The notes under the pieces were generated by a model, which made no database searches, had not been told where the DNA came from, and saw only the letters and a list, made by a program, of their open reading frames with translations. From Deltaproteobacteria bacterium CG_4_9_14_3_um_filter_63_12 (lineage in GTDB: Bacteria > Myxococcota_A > Bradymonadia > UBA4248 > UM-FILTER-63-12), in contig PFUG01000526.1 of assembly GCA_002789955.1 (NCBI GenBank), forward strand, positions 1 to 41,177: 41,177 bases of DNA, written 5' to 3'. This document shows positions 8,523-17,023 of this stretch, piece after piece (positions within the stretch are counted from its first letter, which is position 1; every line of letters begins with the position of its first letter). A program made the translations under genes and the position numbers.

Positions 8523-9512
8523 ATGACCTCCGACGCCAACCCTCAGCTCCAAGAAAAAGGAGGCCCGGTCATCGAAGCGCAAGGGCTCGTGCGACGCTTT
8601 GGCAAGCTGGTGGCCGTGTCCGACCTGAGCCTGCATGTGGCCGCCGGCGAGATCTATGGGCTGATCGGCCCAGATGGTGCGGGCAAGACCACGACTATCC
8701 GAATGTTGACCGGGCTGATGGCCCTCGACGGGGGCGTCGCTCGCGTCTCGGGCGAGGACGCCTCCAACGTCGGCGTGCGCGAACAGCTGGGCTATATGCC
8801 GCAGCAGTATGCGCTCTATGGCGACCTGAGCGTGGACGAAAACTTGACCTTCTTCGGGCGCCTCTTCGGCCTGAACCGCGCCGAGCGCGAGAGGCGCAAG
8901 GACCGCCTGCTGGAGATCACGCGGCTGGCGCCGTTTCGAAAGCGCCGCGCCGACCAGCTCTCGGGCGGCATGTACAAGAAGCTGGCCCTGGCCTGCGCCC
9001 TGCTGCACCAGCCCGTGGCGCTGGTCCTCGACGAGCCGTCCAACGGCGTCGACCCGGTCAGCCGGCGCGAGCTCTGGGAGCTCATCTACGAGTTCGTCTC
9101 CGACGGCATGGCCGTGTTGCTCTCGACGCCGGACATGGACGAGGCGGCCCGCTGCCACCGCGTCGGGCTCCTTCATCACGGTAAGCTCTTGGCCGAGGGG
9201 GCGCCCGACGCGCTGACGCGGCGCTTCCACCACGAGACCTTGATGGTGCGCACAGCCAATCGGGACGCGCTCGAGGACTTGCTGGTGGGGCGAGAGGAGG
9301 TGCTGGCGCTCTCCCCAGAAGGCGCCGAGCTGCGGTTGGTGCTGCGACGCGGCTCGACGCAAGCGTTGCTCGCTTGGGCCGAGACCCAAGTGGGAGCGCT
9401 GCACTGGGAACCCTCGAAACCGGCCTTCGAGGACGTGTTCCTGGGGCTCCTGGCCGACCCGCAGTCGTGCTCGGAGCCCGCTGCGACCGAGCTTTCAGGA
9501 GGTGCGCAGTGA
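8523..9512 (+). CDS. ABC transporter ATPase, YbhF NBD1-like (degenerate)
   Basis: Encodes 329 aa. Walker A is GPDGAGKT at 49-56, the signature LSGGM at 146-150, and Walker B VLVLDEP with Asp170/Glu171. The switch histidine expected in TxHxxDEA is proline (STPDMDEA, Pro203). GPDGAGKT and a missing switch His are features I associate with the first half of YbhF/RbbA-type double ATPases, so this is probably the catalytically weaker partner. It pairs with the ATPase at 9509, which overlaps it by 4 bases (GTGA). In YbhF the two domains are one polypeptide, and here they are separate genes. It energises the ABC-2 permeases encoded downstream. The substrate is unknown; drugs or lipophilic compounds are typical of the family. 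Confidence 0.88.
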   Translation: MTSDANPQLQEKGGPVIEAQGLVRRFGKLVAVSDLSLHVAAGEIYGLIGPDGAGKTTTIRMLTGLMALDGGVARVSGEDASNVGVREQLGYMPQQYALYGDLSVDENLTFFGRLFGLNRAERERRKDRLLEITRLAPFRKRRADQLSGGMYKKLALACALLHQPVALVLDEPSNGVDPVSRRELWELIYEFVSDGMAVLLSTPDMDEAARCHRVGLLHHGKLLAEGAPDALTRRFHHETLMVRTANRDALEDLLVGREEVLALSPEGAELRLVLRRGSTQALLAWAETQVGALHWEPSKPAFEDVFLGLLADPQSCSEPAATELSGGAQ

Positions 9513-10444
9513 GCTTGGACGAACACGTCATCGAAGTGCGCGACCTCAGCCGCAAGTTCGGCGCGTTTACCGCGGTGGACGCGGTCAACTTCGACGTCCG
9601 GCGCTCGGAGATCTTCGGCTACCTTGGCGCCAACGGGGCCGGCAAGAGCACGACGATCCGCATGCTGTGCGGCTTGCTGGCACCCACCACAGGGCACGCC
9701 ACGGTCGCCGGCAAGGACATCGCCCGCGACCCCGTCGGCGTCAAGCGCTCCATCGGCTACATGTCGCAGCGCTTCTCGCTCTACCTCGACCTGACCGTGC
9801 AGGAGAACTTGCAGTTCTTCGCTGGCGCCTACGGCATCGGCGGCAAGAAGCAGCGCGTCGCGGTCGACGCGGCGCTGGAGCGTGCCCAGCTGCAAGACTC
9901 CCGCAACGTCATCACCAAAAGCCTGCCCGGCGGCGTGCGCCAGCGCCTGGCCCTGGCCTCCGCCCTCATCCACAAGCCGGTCATCCTCTTTCTCGACGAG
10001 CCCACCGCCGGCGTCTCGCCCGACTCCCGGCGCGACTTTTGGCGCATGATTCGCGGCCTGGCTCGCGAGGGGACGACCCTCTTCGTCACGACCCACCATT
10101 TGGACGAGGCCGAGTACTGCGACCGCATCGGCCTCATGGTCGACGGCAAGTTGGTGGCGCTGGGCACGCCGCCCGAGCTCAAGCGCGAGCACGTCGCCGG
10201 CGCCATGTTTGCCCTCGCCGACACCGATCATCGCGCGCTGCGGGCGGCTCTGGCCGGCGATGCCCGCGTGCTGCAGATTCAGCCCTTCGGGCGGCGCGTC
10301 CACCTGCGGGTCGACGCGGCGCTCGGCACGCCCGTCGACATCCAGTCGATGTTGACTGGGCGAGGCGTGGCGTTCGGAGAAATCCAGCGCATCGAACCGA
10401 CGCTGGAAGACGTTTTCCTCGAGCTGGTGGGAGGGGCGTCATGA
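9509..10444 (+). CDS. ABC transporter ATPase, YbhF NBD2-like
   Basis: Encodes 311 aa from GTG 9509, with a perfect AGGAGG at 9497-9502 lying in the end of the preceding gene. Walker A is GANGAGKS at 40-47. The signature is LPGGV at 139-143, with Pro replacing the usual Ser as in other NBD2 domains of this type. Walker B FLDEP has Asp163/Glu164, and the switch His196 is present (TTHHLDEA). The D-loop reads GVSP rather than GVDP. It should form the heterodimer with the upstream ATPase and provide most of the hydrolysis. The ATG of the first permease overlaps its stop (ATGA). Confidence 0.88.
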   Translation: MSLDEHVIEVRDLSRKFGAFTAVDAVNFDVRRSEIFGYLGANGAGKSTTIRMLCGLLAPTTGHATVAGKDIARDPVGVKRSIGYMSQRFSLYLDLTVQENLQFFAGAYGIGGKKQRVAVDAALERAQLQDSRNVITKSLPGGVRQRLALASALIHKPVILFLDEPTAGVSPDSRRDFWRMIRGLAREGTTLFVTTHHLDEAEYCDRIGLMVDGKLVALGTPPELKREHVAGAMFALADTDHRALRAALAGDARVLQIQPFGRRVHLRVDAALGTPVDIQSMLTGRGVAFGEIQRIEPTLEDVFLELVGGAS

Positions 10445-11595
10445 GCGGAGCCAGCAAAAAGCGGCGTCGCAGGGGCCTCGTCCTCATCCGCTTCGCGGCC
10501 ATGGCCGGCAAGGAGGTCAACCACATTCTGCGGGACCCGCAGGTGCTGCTCTTCGCCCTCGGGATGCCGGTGGTCTTGCTGTTGTTGTTCGGGTACGCCG
10601 TCACCTTCGACATCGACCACATCCCCCTCGTGGTCGTGGACCAGGAGCAGAGCGCAAGCTCTCGGGAGCTGATCGCGGCCTTCGAGGGCGGCGACCTCTT
10701 CGAGGTGGTGGCGGTGCGCGAGACGCCCGAGGAGGTCGAGCCCCTCTTGCAGCGCGGCGTGGCGAAGGTCGGCTTGATCATCCCCGAGGGCTTCGACCGG
10801 GAGTTGCTGCGCGGCGATTCGCCGCAGGCCCAGCTGCTCCTCGACGGCACCGACAACAACTCCGCCGGCATGGCCTTGGGCTACGCCAACGCCTTGTCGC
10901 AGGCGGCCACCAAGAAGGCCGCTGAGCGGGCCGGCACGCCGCTCGAGCTGCCCCTCGAAGCGCGCGCCCGCACCCTCTACAACCCCGGTCTGCGCAGCAC
11001 CGTCGTGCTGGTCCCTGGGCTCATGGTGATCTTGTTGGTCATGGTCGCCGTCATGCTGACGGCGCTGACCGTCGCACGGGAGTACGAGCGCGGCTCCATG
11101 GAGCAGCTCTTCGCGACGCCCATCGGCCGGCTCGAGGTGATCCTCGGGAAGCTGGCTCCCTACTTCATCCTGGGCATGGTCGACGTACTCTTGGTGGTGA
11201 CCGTCGGGGTGCTCCTCTTCGACGTCCCTATCGCCGGCGAGCTGGCCGTTCTGACCGGGGTCTCCGCGCTGTTCATGTTGGCCATGCTCATGCAGGGGCT
11301 GTTCATCAGTGTGGCCACGCGCAACCAGATGGTCGCCTCGCAGCTCGCGGTGATCTCGACGCTCTTGCCTTCGTTGCTGCTGTCCGGGTTCATCTTTCCG
11401 GTCGAGAGCATGCCGTCGCCGTTGCAGGTGGTGGCCTCGATCTTCCCGGCGCGCTACTTCGTGCACGCCGTGCGCGTCGTGATGCTCAAGGGCGGAGGCT
11501 TCGAGTCCATCGGCGTCGACTGTCTCGCCATCGGCTTGTTCTTCCTCGCCATGTTGGCGGTTTCCATCAAGCGGTTCCGCCGCTTTGTGGCTTAG
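10441..11595 (+). CDS. ABC-2 type permease (YbhS-like)
   Basis: Encodes 384 aa. It begins with a basic cytoplasmic stretch (KKRRRRG) and one transmembrane helix (VLLFALGMPVVLLLLFGYAVTF). A periplasmic domain of about 150 aa (DIDHIPLVVVDQEQS...) follows, then five C-terminal helices with the conserved AREYERGSMEQLFATPI loop. This is the ABC-2 exporter topology. It pairs with the next gene to form a heterodimeric channel. The 4-base overlap with the ATPase stop indicates coupled translation. Confidence 0.88.
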   Translation: MSGASKKRRRRGLVLIRFAAMAGKEVNHILRDPQVLLFALGMPVVLLLLFGYAVTFDIDHIPLVVVDQEQSASSRELIAAFEGGDLFEVVAVRETPEEVEPLLQRGVAKVGLIIPEGFDRELLRGDSPQAQLLLDGTDNNSAGMALGYANALSQAATKKAAERAGTPLELPLEARARTLYNPGLRSTVVLVPGLMVILLVMVAVMLTALTVAREYERGSMEQLFATPIGRLEVILGKLAPYFILGMVDVLLVVTVGVLLFDVPIAGELAVLTGVSALFMLAMLMQGLFISVATRNQMVASQLAVISTLLPSLLLSGFIFPVESMPSPLQVVASIFPARYFVHAVRVVMLKGGGFESIGVDCLAIGLFFLAMLAVSIKRFRRFVA

Positions 11596-11602
11596 GGGAT
11601 TC

Positions 11603-12745
11603 ATGCGAACCGCGCTGTGGGCCATCATTCTCAAAGAGCTGCGGCAGACCTTCCGCGACAAGCGGACCGCGGCGTTGCTCATCGTGGCGCCGGTGATTCA
11701 ACTCATCGTGCTGGGGTTCGCGGTCAACCTCGAGGTCGACCACGTCCCGACCGCCATCGTCGACCTCGACCGAACGCCCGAGAGCCGTCGGTTTGCCGAC
11801 GGGCTGGTGGCGGGCGAGACGTTCGAGATGAAGGGGAACGTCGACACGGGCGAGGAGGCCATCGAGCTCATCGACCACGGCAAGGTCTGCATCGCGGTGG
11901 TGCTCCCGGCTGGGTTCGAGCGCAGCCTCGGCGATGGGCTGCCGACGCAGGTGCAGTTGCTGGTGGACGGCGGCGACTCCAACCGGGCGATCATCGCGCA
12001 GAACGCGGCGACGGCCTACACGACCCAGGTCGGCTTCCGTCTGGCCATGGACCGCGCCCAACAACAGGCCGCTGCGCTGGGGGTCTTCGTCAAGCGGCCG
12101 GCGCTGCTGCAGGTGCAGGCCCGCATTCTCTACAACCCGACCCTGAACAGCCACATCTACTTCGTTCCTGGCGTCGGCGGCACGCTGCTCCTGGTAGTGA
12201 CGGTCATCGTCACCTCCATGGGGCTGGCCCGTGAGAAGGAGGCTGGGACCATGGAGCAGATCATGGTCACGCCCATGTCGCCGATGGTGGTGATCCTCGG
12301 GAAAACCTTGCCCTACGCGCTCATCGCCTTCGTCGACCTAGGCCTGGTCGTGGCCGGCGGCGCCTTGATCTTCAAGGTTCCCATACGTGGCCAGCTCTGG
12401 CTCATCGGGCTGGCGGGAATTCTCTACATTCTGACGACCTTAGGGATCGGTCTGCTGATCAGCACGGTCGCCAAAAGCCAGCAGCAGTCGTTCATGTTGG
12501 CGTTCTTCTTCATGATGCCGGCGATCTTGTTGTCGGGGTTCATGACCCCCATCGCCAACATGCCTCACTGGCTGCAGCTGGTGACCCACTTCAACCCGGT
12601 GCGTCACCTGATCGAGGTGCTGCGGGCGGTGCTGCTGAAGGCGGCGACGTTTTCGGACGTGGCGCCGCAGTTGGTGGCCCTGGGCGGCTTGGGGATCACG
12701 GTGTTCTTGTTGGCGGTGATGGCCATGCAGCGGCAGCTGAAGTGA
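11603..12745 (+). CDS. ABC-2 type permease (YbhR-like)
   Basis: Encodes 380 aa and is homologous to the preceding permease. It has one N-terminal helix (ALLIVAPVIQLIVLGFAV), a periplasmic domain (NLEVDHVPTAIVDLDRTPESRRF...), then five helices with the AREKEAGTMEQIMVTPM loop. ATG 11603 is favoured because AGGGGA at 11594-11599 precedes it. An ATG at 11585 inside the previous gene is possible. It is the last gene of the operon, and a repeat relic follows within about 15 bases of the stop. Confidence 0.88.
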   Translation: MRTALWAIILKELRQTFRDKRTAALLIVAPVIQLIVLGFAVNLEVDHVPTAIVDLDRTPESRRFADGLVAGETFEMKGNVDTGEEAIELIDHGKVCIAVVLPAGFERSLGDGLPTQVQLLVDGGDSNRAIIAQNAATAYTTQVGFRLAMDRAQQQAAALGVFVKRPALLQVQARILYNPTLNSHIYFVPGVGGTLLLVVTVIVTSMGLAREKEAGTMEQIMVTPMSPMVVILGKTLPYALIAFVDLGLVVAGGALIFKVPIRGQLWLIGLAGILYILTTLGIGLLISTVAKSQQQSFMLAFFFMMPAILLSGFMTPIANMPHWLQLVTHFNPVRHLIEVLRAVLLKAATFSDVAPQLVALGGLGITVFLLAVMAMQRQLK

Positions 12746-12756
12746 GTTGGGTGTGG

Positions 12757-12923
12757 CTCTCTTGCGGAGGCCGGGCTCTGCCCCGGCCCGCCGGGGGACT
12801 TCGTCCCCCGGGCCCCCTTTGGTCTCATTCTTTCTCGCAGCTGCAACGAAAGTGCGCACTCGGAAGCCCCGAACCGGGCGCAAAACTTGGGCATCGAGGT
12901 TTTGTAGGGAGCTCCTATGAGGT
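12757..12923. repeat. Relic of the copy A inverted-repeat element
   Basis: The gggctctgcccc / CCGGGGGACTTCGTCCCCCGG module at 12773-12812 and the right end at 12842-12920 (CAAAACTTGG...GGTTTTGTAGGGAGCTCC) match the element at 3798-4138. The left inverted repeat is missing, and about 160 interior bases of copy A are absent between the ctcgcag and tgcaacga blocks. Confidence 0.7.
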
Positions 12924-13110
12924 CGCCCTTTAGGGGGCTCGGGCTTGCGCTCCTTGCAGCTGGGGCATTTCCGACCAAACTCTTGTTCGAACCCTACGGG
13001 TCACCGACCTCTATCTGTTGGCAATGGCCGCACACAAAACGAGGGCCCCTTCGTGACCTTCGACCATGCCGTCCCCCTGTCGGCGGTGCGAGGGGCACGG
13101 GGCGCTCCCC

Positions 13111-13245
13111 TCACCCTGCTCCGAGACCTCGACTTACCATATCCAGCACCGCCCGCACCCGCGCCGCCAGCGCCTCGAGTGTGTAGGGCTTGGGCAGGAA
13201 CTGCACACCGTCGTCGAGCACGCCATGGTGCGCGATGAGGGCTCG
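13111..13245 (-). pseudogene. Relic of a response-regulator receiver domain
   Basis: The translation ALIAHHGVLDDGVQFLPKPY followed by TLEALAARVRAVLD is the typical last 35-40 residues of a REC domain from a hybrid histidine kinase. It contains the conserved KP dipeptide and the final helix. Upstream sequence loses the match and no kinase or phospho-acceptor Asp is present. The open frame continues to 13428 with unrelated sequence. I read it as the 3' remnant of a decayed gene. Confidence 0.6.
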
Positions 13246-13268
13246 CCGACCGCGCGTCGGCACACCGC

Positions 13269-13293
13269 GAGCTGACTTGCTTCGAGTCAGCTC
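13269..13293 (-). terminator. Hairpin downstream of the aspartoacylase-family gene
   Basis: GAGCTGACT (13269-13277) pairs with AGTCAGCTC (13285-13293) over a 7-base loop, about 30 bases after the stop at 13325. There is no T-run, so termination is only a guess. Confidence 0.35.
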
Positions 13294-13324
13294 GGTGCCG
13301 AGTAGCGCGCGAAATTCTGATGCC

Positions 13325-14347
13325 TCACCCGCCCACCGAGCCAAGGATGCCGAGGTGTAAAATGCGCGCCCCGGTCGTCGCCGCCGGATTGGTCGCTTTG
13401 CCGATGACGATGCCATCCACCGGTGCACGATAGGTGCGCAGGATCTGGCCCCAAGGGTCGCGCAGCGTGGCGATGACCTCGCCCTTCTTCACGATCGTGG
13501 CCACCTCGGGGAGCACGCGCAGCAGCCCTCCCGTGTCGGTGTAGAGCCACGACGAGCGCACACACTCGACGGCCTCGCCAGTGGCGATCTCGCTGTCGGG
13601 CGGAATGAGTCCGATATCCTCGATGACGTCTCGGATGCCGATGCGGGTGCTGCGGATGTCGTCGCTGTCGAAGACCTGTGGATCGCCGATCTCCACGGTA
13701 ATGGCGGGAATCCCGAGGGCCATAGCGGCGCCGCGCAGCGTCTTGTCGCCAGCGTTGTGGACGATGATTTGAGGCCGTAAGACCCGCGCCATGCGGGTGG
13801 CGACGGCGTGCGTCGTGTCGACCCGCGCGTAGATGCAGTTGATGCGGCCAAACGACGCGGTGTGGAGGTCCAGAAGGTAGTCGAATTCGGGCAAGACGCG
13901 CTCACAGAACCGGTACGCATAGACTTGGCTGTCGTTGCCGTGCGCACTGCCAGGCATCAGCGTGTTGAGGTCCTGCCCATCGCTGAACACCCGCTGGTTG
14001 CGGATATAGCCCGGAGCGTTGGAGATGGTCACCCCGACCAACGTCCCCGCCAACTCAGCGGGATCGATGGTCTCGAAGAGTCGCTGGATCGAGCGGATCC
14101 CGTTGAGCTCGTTGCCGTGAATCGCCGCCGTGATCCCGACCACCGGCCCCGGTTCCGCCCCCCTGAGCACCATGATGGGCACCCGAATGGGCTGATGGAC
14201 CGCGTTCTCCGTCAGCCGCAAAAACAGCCTATGGACCAGGCCGGGCTCGAGCTCCCCGACCTCGAAACGGTCCGTGAGCGTCGGCGGTTCGACGGTGTGA
14301 ACGTCGATCCAGTTCAGAAAATCGTCCGAGCGCAGCGTGCTTTCCAT
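13325..14347 (-). CDS. Succinylglutamate desuccinylase/aspartoacylase family hydrolase
   Basis: Encodes 340 aa. Zinc ligands are visible as HGNE (His77, Glu80) and DLHT (His162). The catalytic glutamate is likely Glu219 in PAITVEIGDP. R118 and the DLN at 126-128 fit the M14-like AstE/AspA fold. A C-terminal barrel domain of about 90 residues ends in VIGKATNPAATTGARILHLG. Members deacylate N-acyl amino acids or related amides. The exact substrate cannot be told here. A well-spaced GGAG precedes ATG 14347. It is divergent from the cysteine-rich lipoprotein gene across a 201-base spacer. Confidence 0.85.
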   Translation of the reverse strand: MESTLRSDDFLNWIDVHTVEPPTLTDRFEVGELEPGLVHRLFLRLTENAVHQPIRVPIMVLRGAEPGPVVGITAAIHGNELNGIRSIQRLFETIDPAELAGTLVGVTISNAPGYIRNQRVFSDGQDLNTLMPGSAHGNDSQVYAYRFCERVLPEFDYLLDLHTASFGRINCIYARVDTTHAVATRMARVLRPQIIVHNAGDKTLRGAAMALGIPAITVEIGDPQVFDSDDIRSTRIGIRDVIEDIGLIPPDSEIATGEAVECVRSSWLYTDTGGLLRVLPEVATIVKKGEVIATLRDPWGQILRTYRAPVDGIVIGKATNPAATTGARILHLGILGSVGG

Positions 14348-14548
14348 CTCCAGTCTCCATTTCGTTCTGGCCAGCAGACAGCGGCGCCCCGCTGCCCGTC
14401 ATCACGCGATTCCATTCGATTCTCGCGGTCGAGGCAAATCCCGAGCGATCTTCCTCCCTCCATGCCCAAAATACCTCTTGGGATTCCAGCGAGGATCATG
14501 GAAACTGACCGCGTCGTCTCTCCTTAGCCTGCCTCCCAAGAGTCCAAA

Positions 14549-16864
14549 ATGAAGCCGGTTCTCACCCACCTGTGTCTCTTCGCTGCTCTCCTCACTGCCT
14601 GCGTCGAAGGGTCACCGGGTGTCCATGAAGAGGACACCACCGATCTGAGCGAGGTTTCTGTTTCTTGCCAGGCCGGGACGGACTGCGCCTCCGGCGTCTG
14701 CGACACGGCCACCGGCAGCTGCCTCACCGCGGCGTGCGACGACGGCGTGAAGAACGGCGGCGAGAGCGACGTCGACTGCGCAGGAACCTGCGCTGCGTGC
14801 GTCGAGGGCGCCGCCTGCACCATCTCCAGCGATTGCGTCAGCAGGGTTTGCGCAAACCTCCTCTGCGCGCCCAGCTCCTGCGACGACCAGCTTCAAAACG
14901 GCGATGAGGTCGACGTCGACTGCGGTGGGCTCTGTGGCCCTTGCCAGCTGGGAGACACCTGTCTGGTCGACGGGGACTGCGCCAGCGGAGACTGCCGCGA
15001 CGAGGGCGCTGGACTCGCCTGTGTCTGCCCCGCGGGAACCCACGACGACGGCGCTGGGAGCTGCGTCGCCGCCGACTTCTGTGTCTCTGCCCCATGCCTC
15101 AACGGCGGCACCTGCTCCAGCGGCACCTCGACCTACACCTGCATTTGCCCCACGGGTTTCTCTGGGACAAACTGTGAGAACACCGTCAACCATTGTGCAG
15201 ACAATCCTTGCCTCCACGGCACCTGCGCCGACGAGGCCAGCGGGTATACCTGCACCTGCGCTGCTGGGTATTTTGGTGCCAACTGCGACGCCAACTGCGA
15301 GCAAGGCCCCAACGACTGCCTCACGGTGAACAGTTGCGACGCGGTCACCGGTGAAGCGAGGGACTGCAACGGCTGCGACGCCGGCTTCACAGGTCCGTCC
15401 TGCCACACCGTCTGCGCCACCGCCGGAACGGACTGCCTTGCGGTCGACACCTGTGAGCAAACGACCGGCTCGCCGGCCGCCTGCACCGGCTGTAACCCTG
15501 GGACCACGGGACCCACCTGTGAGGCCGCCTGCGATGCTCTGTCGACCCACTGCAACGCCGTGACGGCGTGCGCCCAAAGCAATGGCGCGCCACTGACTTG
15601 TCCCAGTTGCGAGGCGGGCTACACAGGGAGCGACTGCACGAGCCCTTGCGACAACACAGGCACGAACTGCCTCGTCGTAACGAGCTGCGCGCAAGACACA
15701 GGCTTACCCATCGCCTGCACGGGGTGCGTCGCCGGAAACACAGGCGCCAACTGCAGCGCAACCTGTGAGGACACCAATACGGGCTGCCTCGTCGTCACGG
15801 CCTGCGACCAAGCCGGCTTGCCCTCGCTCTGCGACGGCTGCGTCGTCGGACGCACCGGCGAAGACTGCTCCGGCGGTTGCGCTCGCCCGGTCAACTGCCT
15901 CGGCGCGTCGACCTGTGAGCAAAGCACGGGCAACCTCATCCAATGTGGCGGCTGTGCGGCTGGGACCTACGGGCCCACCTGCCAGAACGCCTGCACCCAA
16001 GGACAATGCGCCGACGTCGTCACGTGCGCCCAGTCTGACGGCAGCGGACGGACCTGCACCAGCTGCAACGCCGGCTATTGGGGCGGTGACTGCTCGAATA
16101 CCTGCACACGCCCGACTGGCTGCGTCGGCACCCTCGTCTGCGATATGGCTACCGGCGCCGCCTCGAGCTGCTCGCAATGCGCCGCAGGCTACTACGGCGC
16201 CAATTGTGAGAATGTCTACACGAGCTGCCAAGCCGCCCTCATTGGAGGGCAGGCGAGCAGCGGCACCACTACTGTCGACCCCGATGGCAACGGTGGGGTC
16301 GTTCCGTTCGCGGTGCACTGCGACCAGACCACGGCCGGCGGCGGCTGGACCCTCTTCTCGCCCGACCAGCTCGGCACTCTTGGGTTCGACGTCAACGCCT
16401 TCGCGTCCGACAAGACCCAGGTGCTCTTCTACCTGCGGCACAGCGACGGGCGCCAATTCTACACCGTGGCCCAGCAACTGCCGGCCTACGCCGGCTACGA
16501 CTTGACGTGGTCGGAGCTGTCCTCGGACCACCTGCGGGTCACTTTCATCCCGGTGTCGGTCGCAGCGGCCGCCGGCGCGACGCAAGGCTTGCGCTCCAAC
16601 GGCACCGACCTGACGTTCGTGAACTGCGACGCCAACCCCAACAGCTACCTCGAGTTCTACCGGACCGGAGCGAGCTACTCGCAGGCCTCCGACTACAATC
16701 TTGCGTACGCCTGGCGCGACACCAAGTTGCCCCTCACCGACGCCATCCCGGTCAACTACTTCGGGTTCACTGCCATGCACTTCGGCGGGTGCGGGACGCA
16801 CAGCACCAGCCCCTATTGGTCCACCTACGACGGCATGTTGGACGCGGCGATGGCGGTGCGCTGA
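14549..16864 (+). CDS. Cysteine-rich EGF-like lipoprotein with fibrinogen-like C-terminus
   Basis: Encodes 771 aa. A lipoprotein signal with lipobox LLTAC gives Cys18. Two modules of the 'CDDG.KNGGESDVDCAG.C..C' type (about 65-145) follow, then two EGF-like modules (CLNGGTC...CICPTGFSGTNC and CLHGTC...CTCAAGYFGANC). From about residue 247 to 555 there are eight units of about 38 residues. Each has six cysteines in the order C-x(5-6)-C-x5-C-x(8-9)-C-x2-C-x7-C and ends in an AG.TG..C turn. The C-terminal 210 residues open with SCQAAL and contain PFAVHCDQTTAGGGWTLF, matching the start of fibrinogen-like domains. The remainder is divergent and ends CGTHSTSPYW. A surface-exposed adhesive or binding role is inferred. 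No partner gene is adjacent. Confidence 0.82.
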   Translation: MKPVLTHLCLFAALLTACVEGSPGVHEEDTTDLSEVSVSCQAGTDCASGVCDTATGSCLTAACDDGVKNGGESDVDCAGTCAACVEGAACTISSDCVSRVCANLLCAPSSCDDQLQNGDEVDVDCGGLCGPCQLGDTCLVDGDCASGDCRDEGAGLACVCPAGTHDDGAGSCVAADFCVSAPCLNGGTCSSGTSTYTCICPTGFSGTNCENTVNHCADNPCLHGTCADEASGYTCTCAAGYFGANCDANCEQGPNDCLTVNSCDAVTGEARDCNGCDAGFTGPSCHTVCATAGTDCLAVDTCEQTTGSPAACTGCNPGTTGPTCEAACDALSTHCNAVTACAQSNGAPLTCPSCEAGYTGSDCTSPCDNTGTNCLVVTSCAQDTGLPIACTGCVAGNTGANCSATCEDTNTGCLVVTACDQAGLPSLCDGCVVGRTGEDCSGGCARPVNCLGASTCEQSTGNLIQCGGCAAGTYGPTCQNACTQGQCADVVTCAQSDGSGRTCTSCNAGYWGGDCSNTCTRPTGCVGTLVCDMATGAASSCSQCAAGYYGANCENVYTSCQAALIGGQASSGTTTVDPDGNGGVVPFAVHCDQTTAGGGWTLFSPDQLGTLGFDVNAFASDKTQVLFYLRHSDGRQFYTVAQQLPAYAGYDLTWSELSSDHLRVTFIPVSVAAAAGATQGLRSNGTDLTFVNCDANPNSYLEFYRTGASYSQASDYNLAYAWRDTKLPLTDAIPVNYFGFTAMHFGGCGTHSTSPYWSTYDGMLDAAMAVR

Positions 16865-16933
16865 GGCCGAAACGCTCTACCTCAGCTCGACCTGCACCTC
16901 GGGATACGCCTCTGACCACACGCTCTTCAGCCA

Positions 16934-16956
16934 CTCCGACTGCTCCGCAGTCGGAG
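16934..16956 (+). terminator. Hairpin downstream of the EGF-like lipoprotein gene
   Basis: CTCCGACTGC (16934-16943) and GCAGTCGGAG (16947-16956) form a perfect 10-base stem, 70 bases after the stop. The downstream sequence is only moderately T-rich, so this is a possible terminator. Confidence 0.45.
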
Positions 16957-17023
16957 CCTGGAGTTTGTACAGATCTCTTTCTCCTACATAGCCGCCGATA
17001 GCTCTCCCGGCTTTGCCGCGCGC

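Noticed and set aside
7479-9404. 641-codon frame antisense to the HlyD and ATPase genes
   Set aside because: Gly/Leu/Val/Asp-rich shadow spanning two genes. The plus strand has complete adaptor and ATPase motifs.
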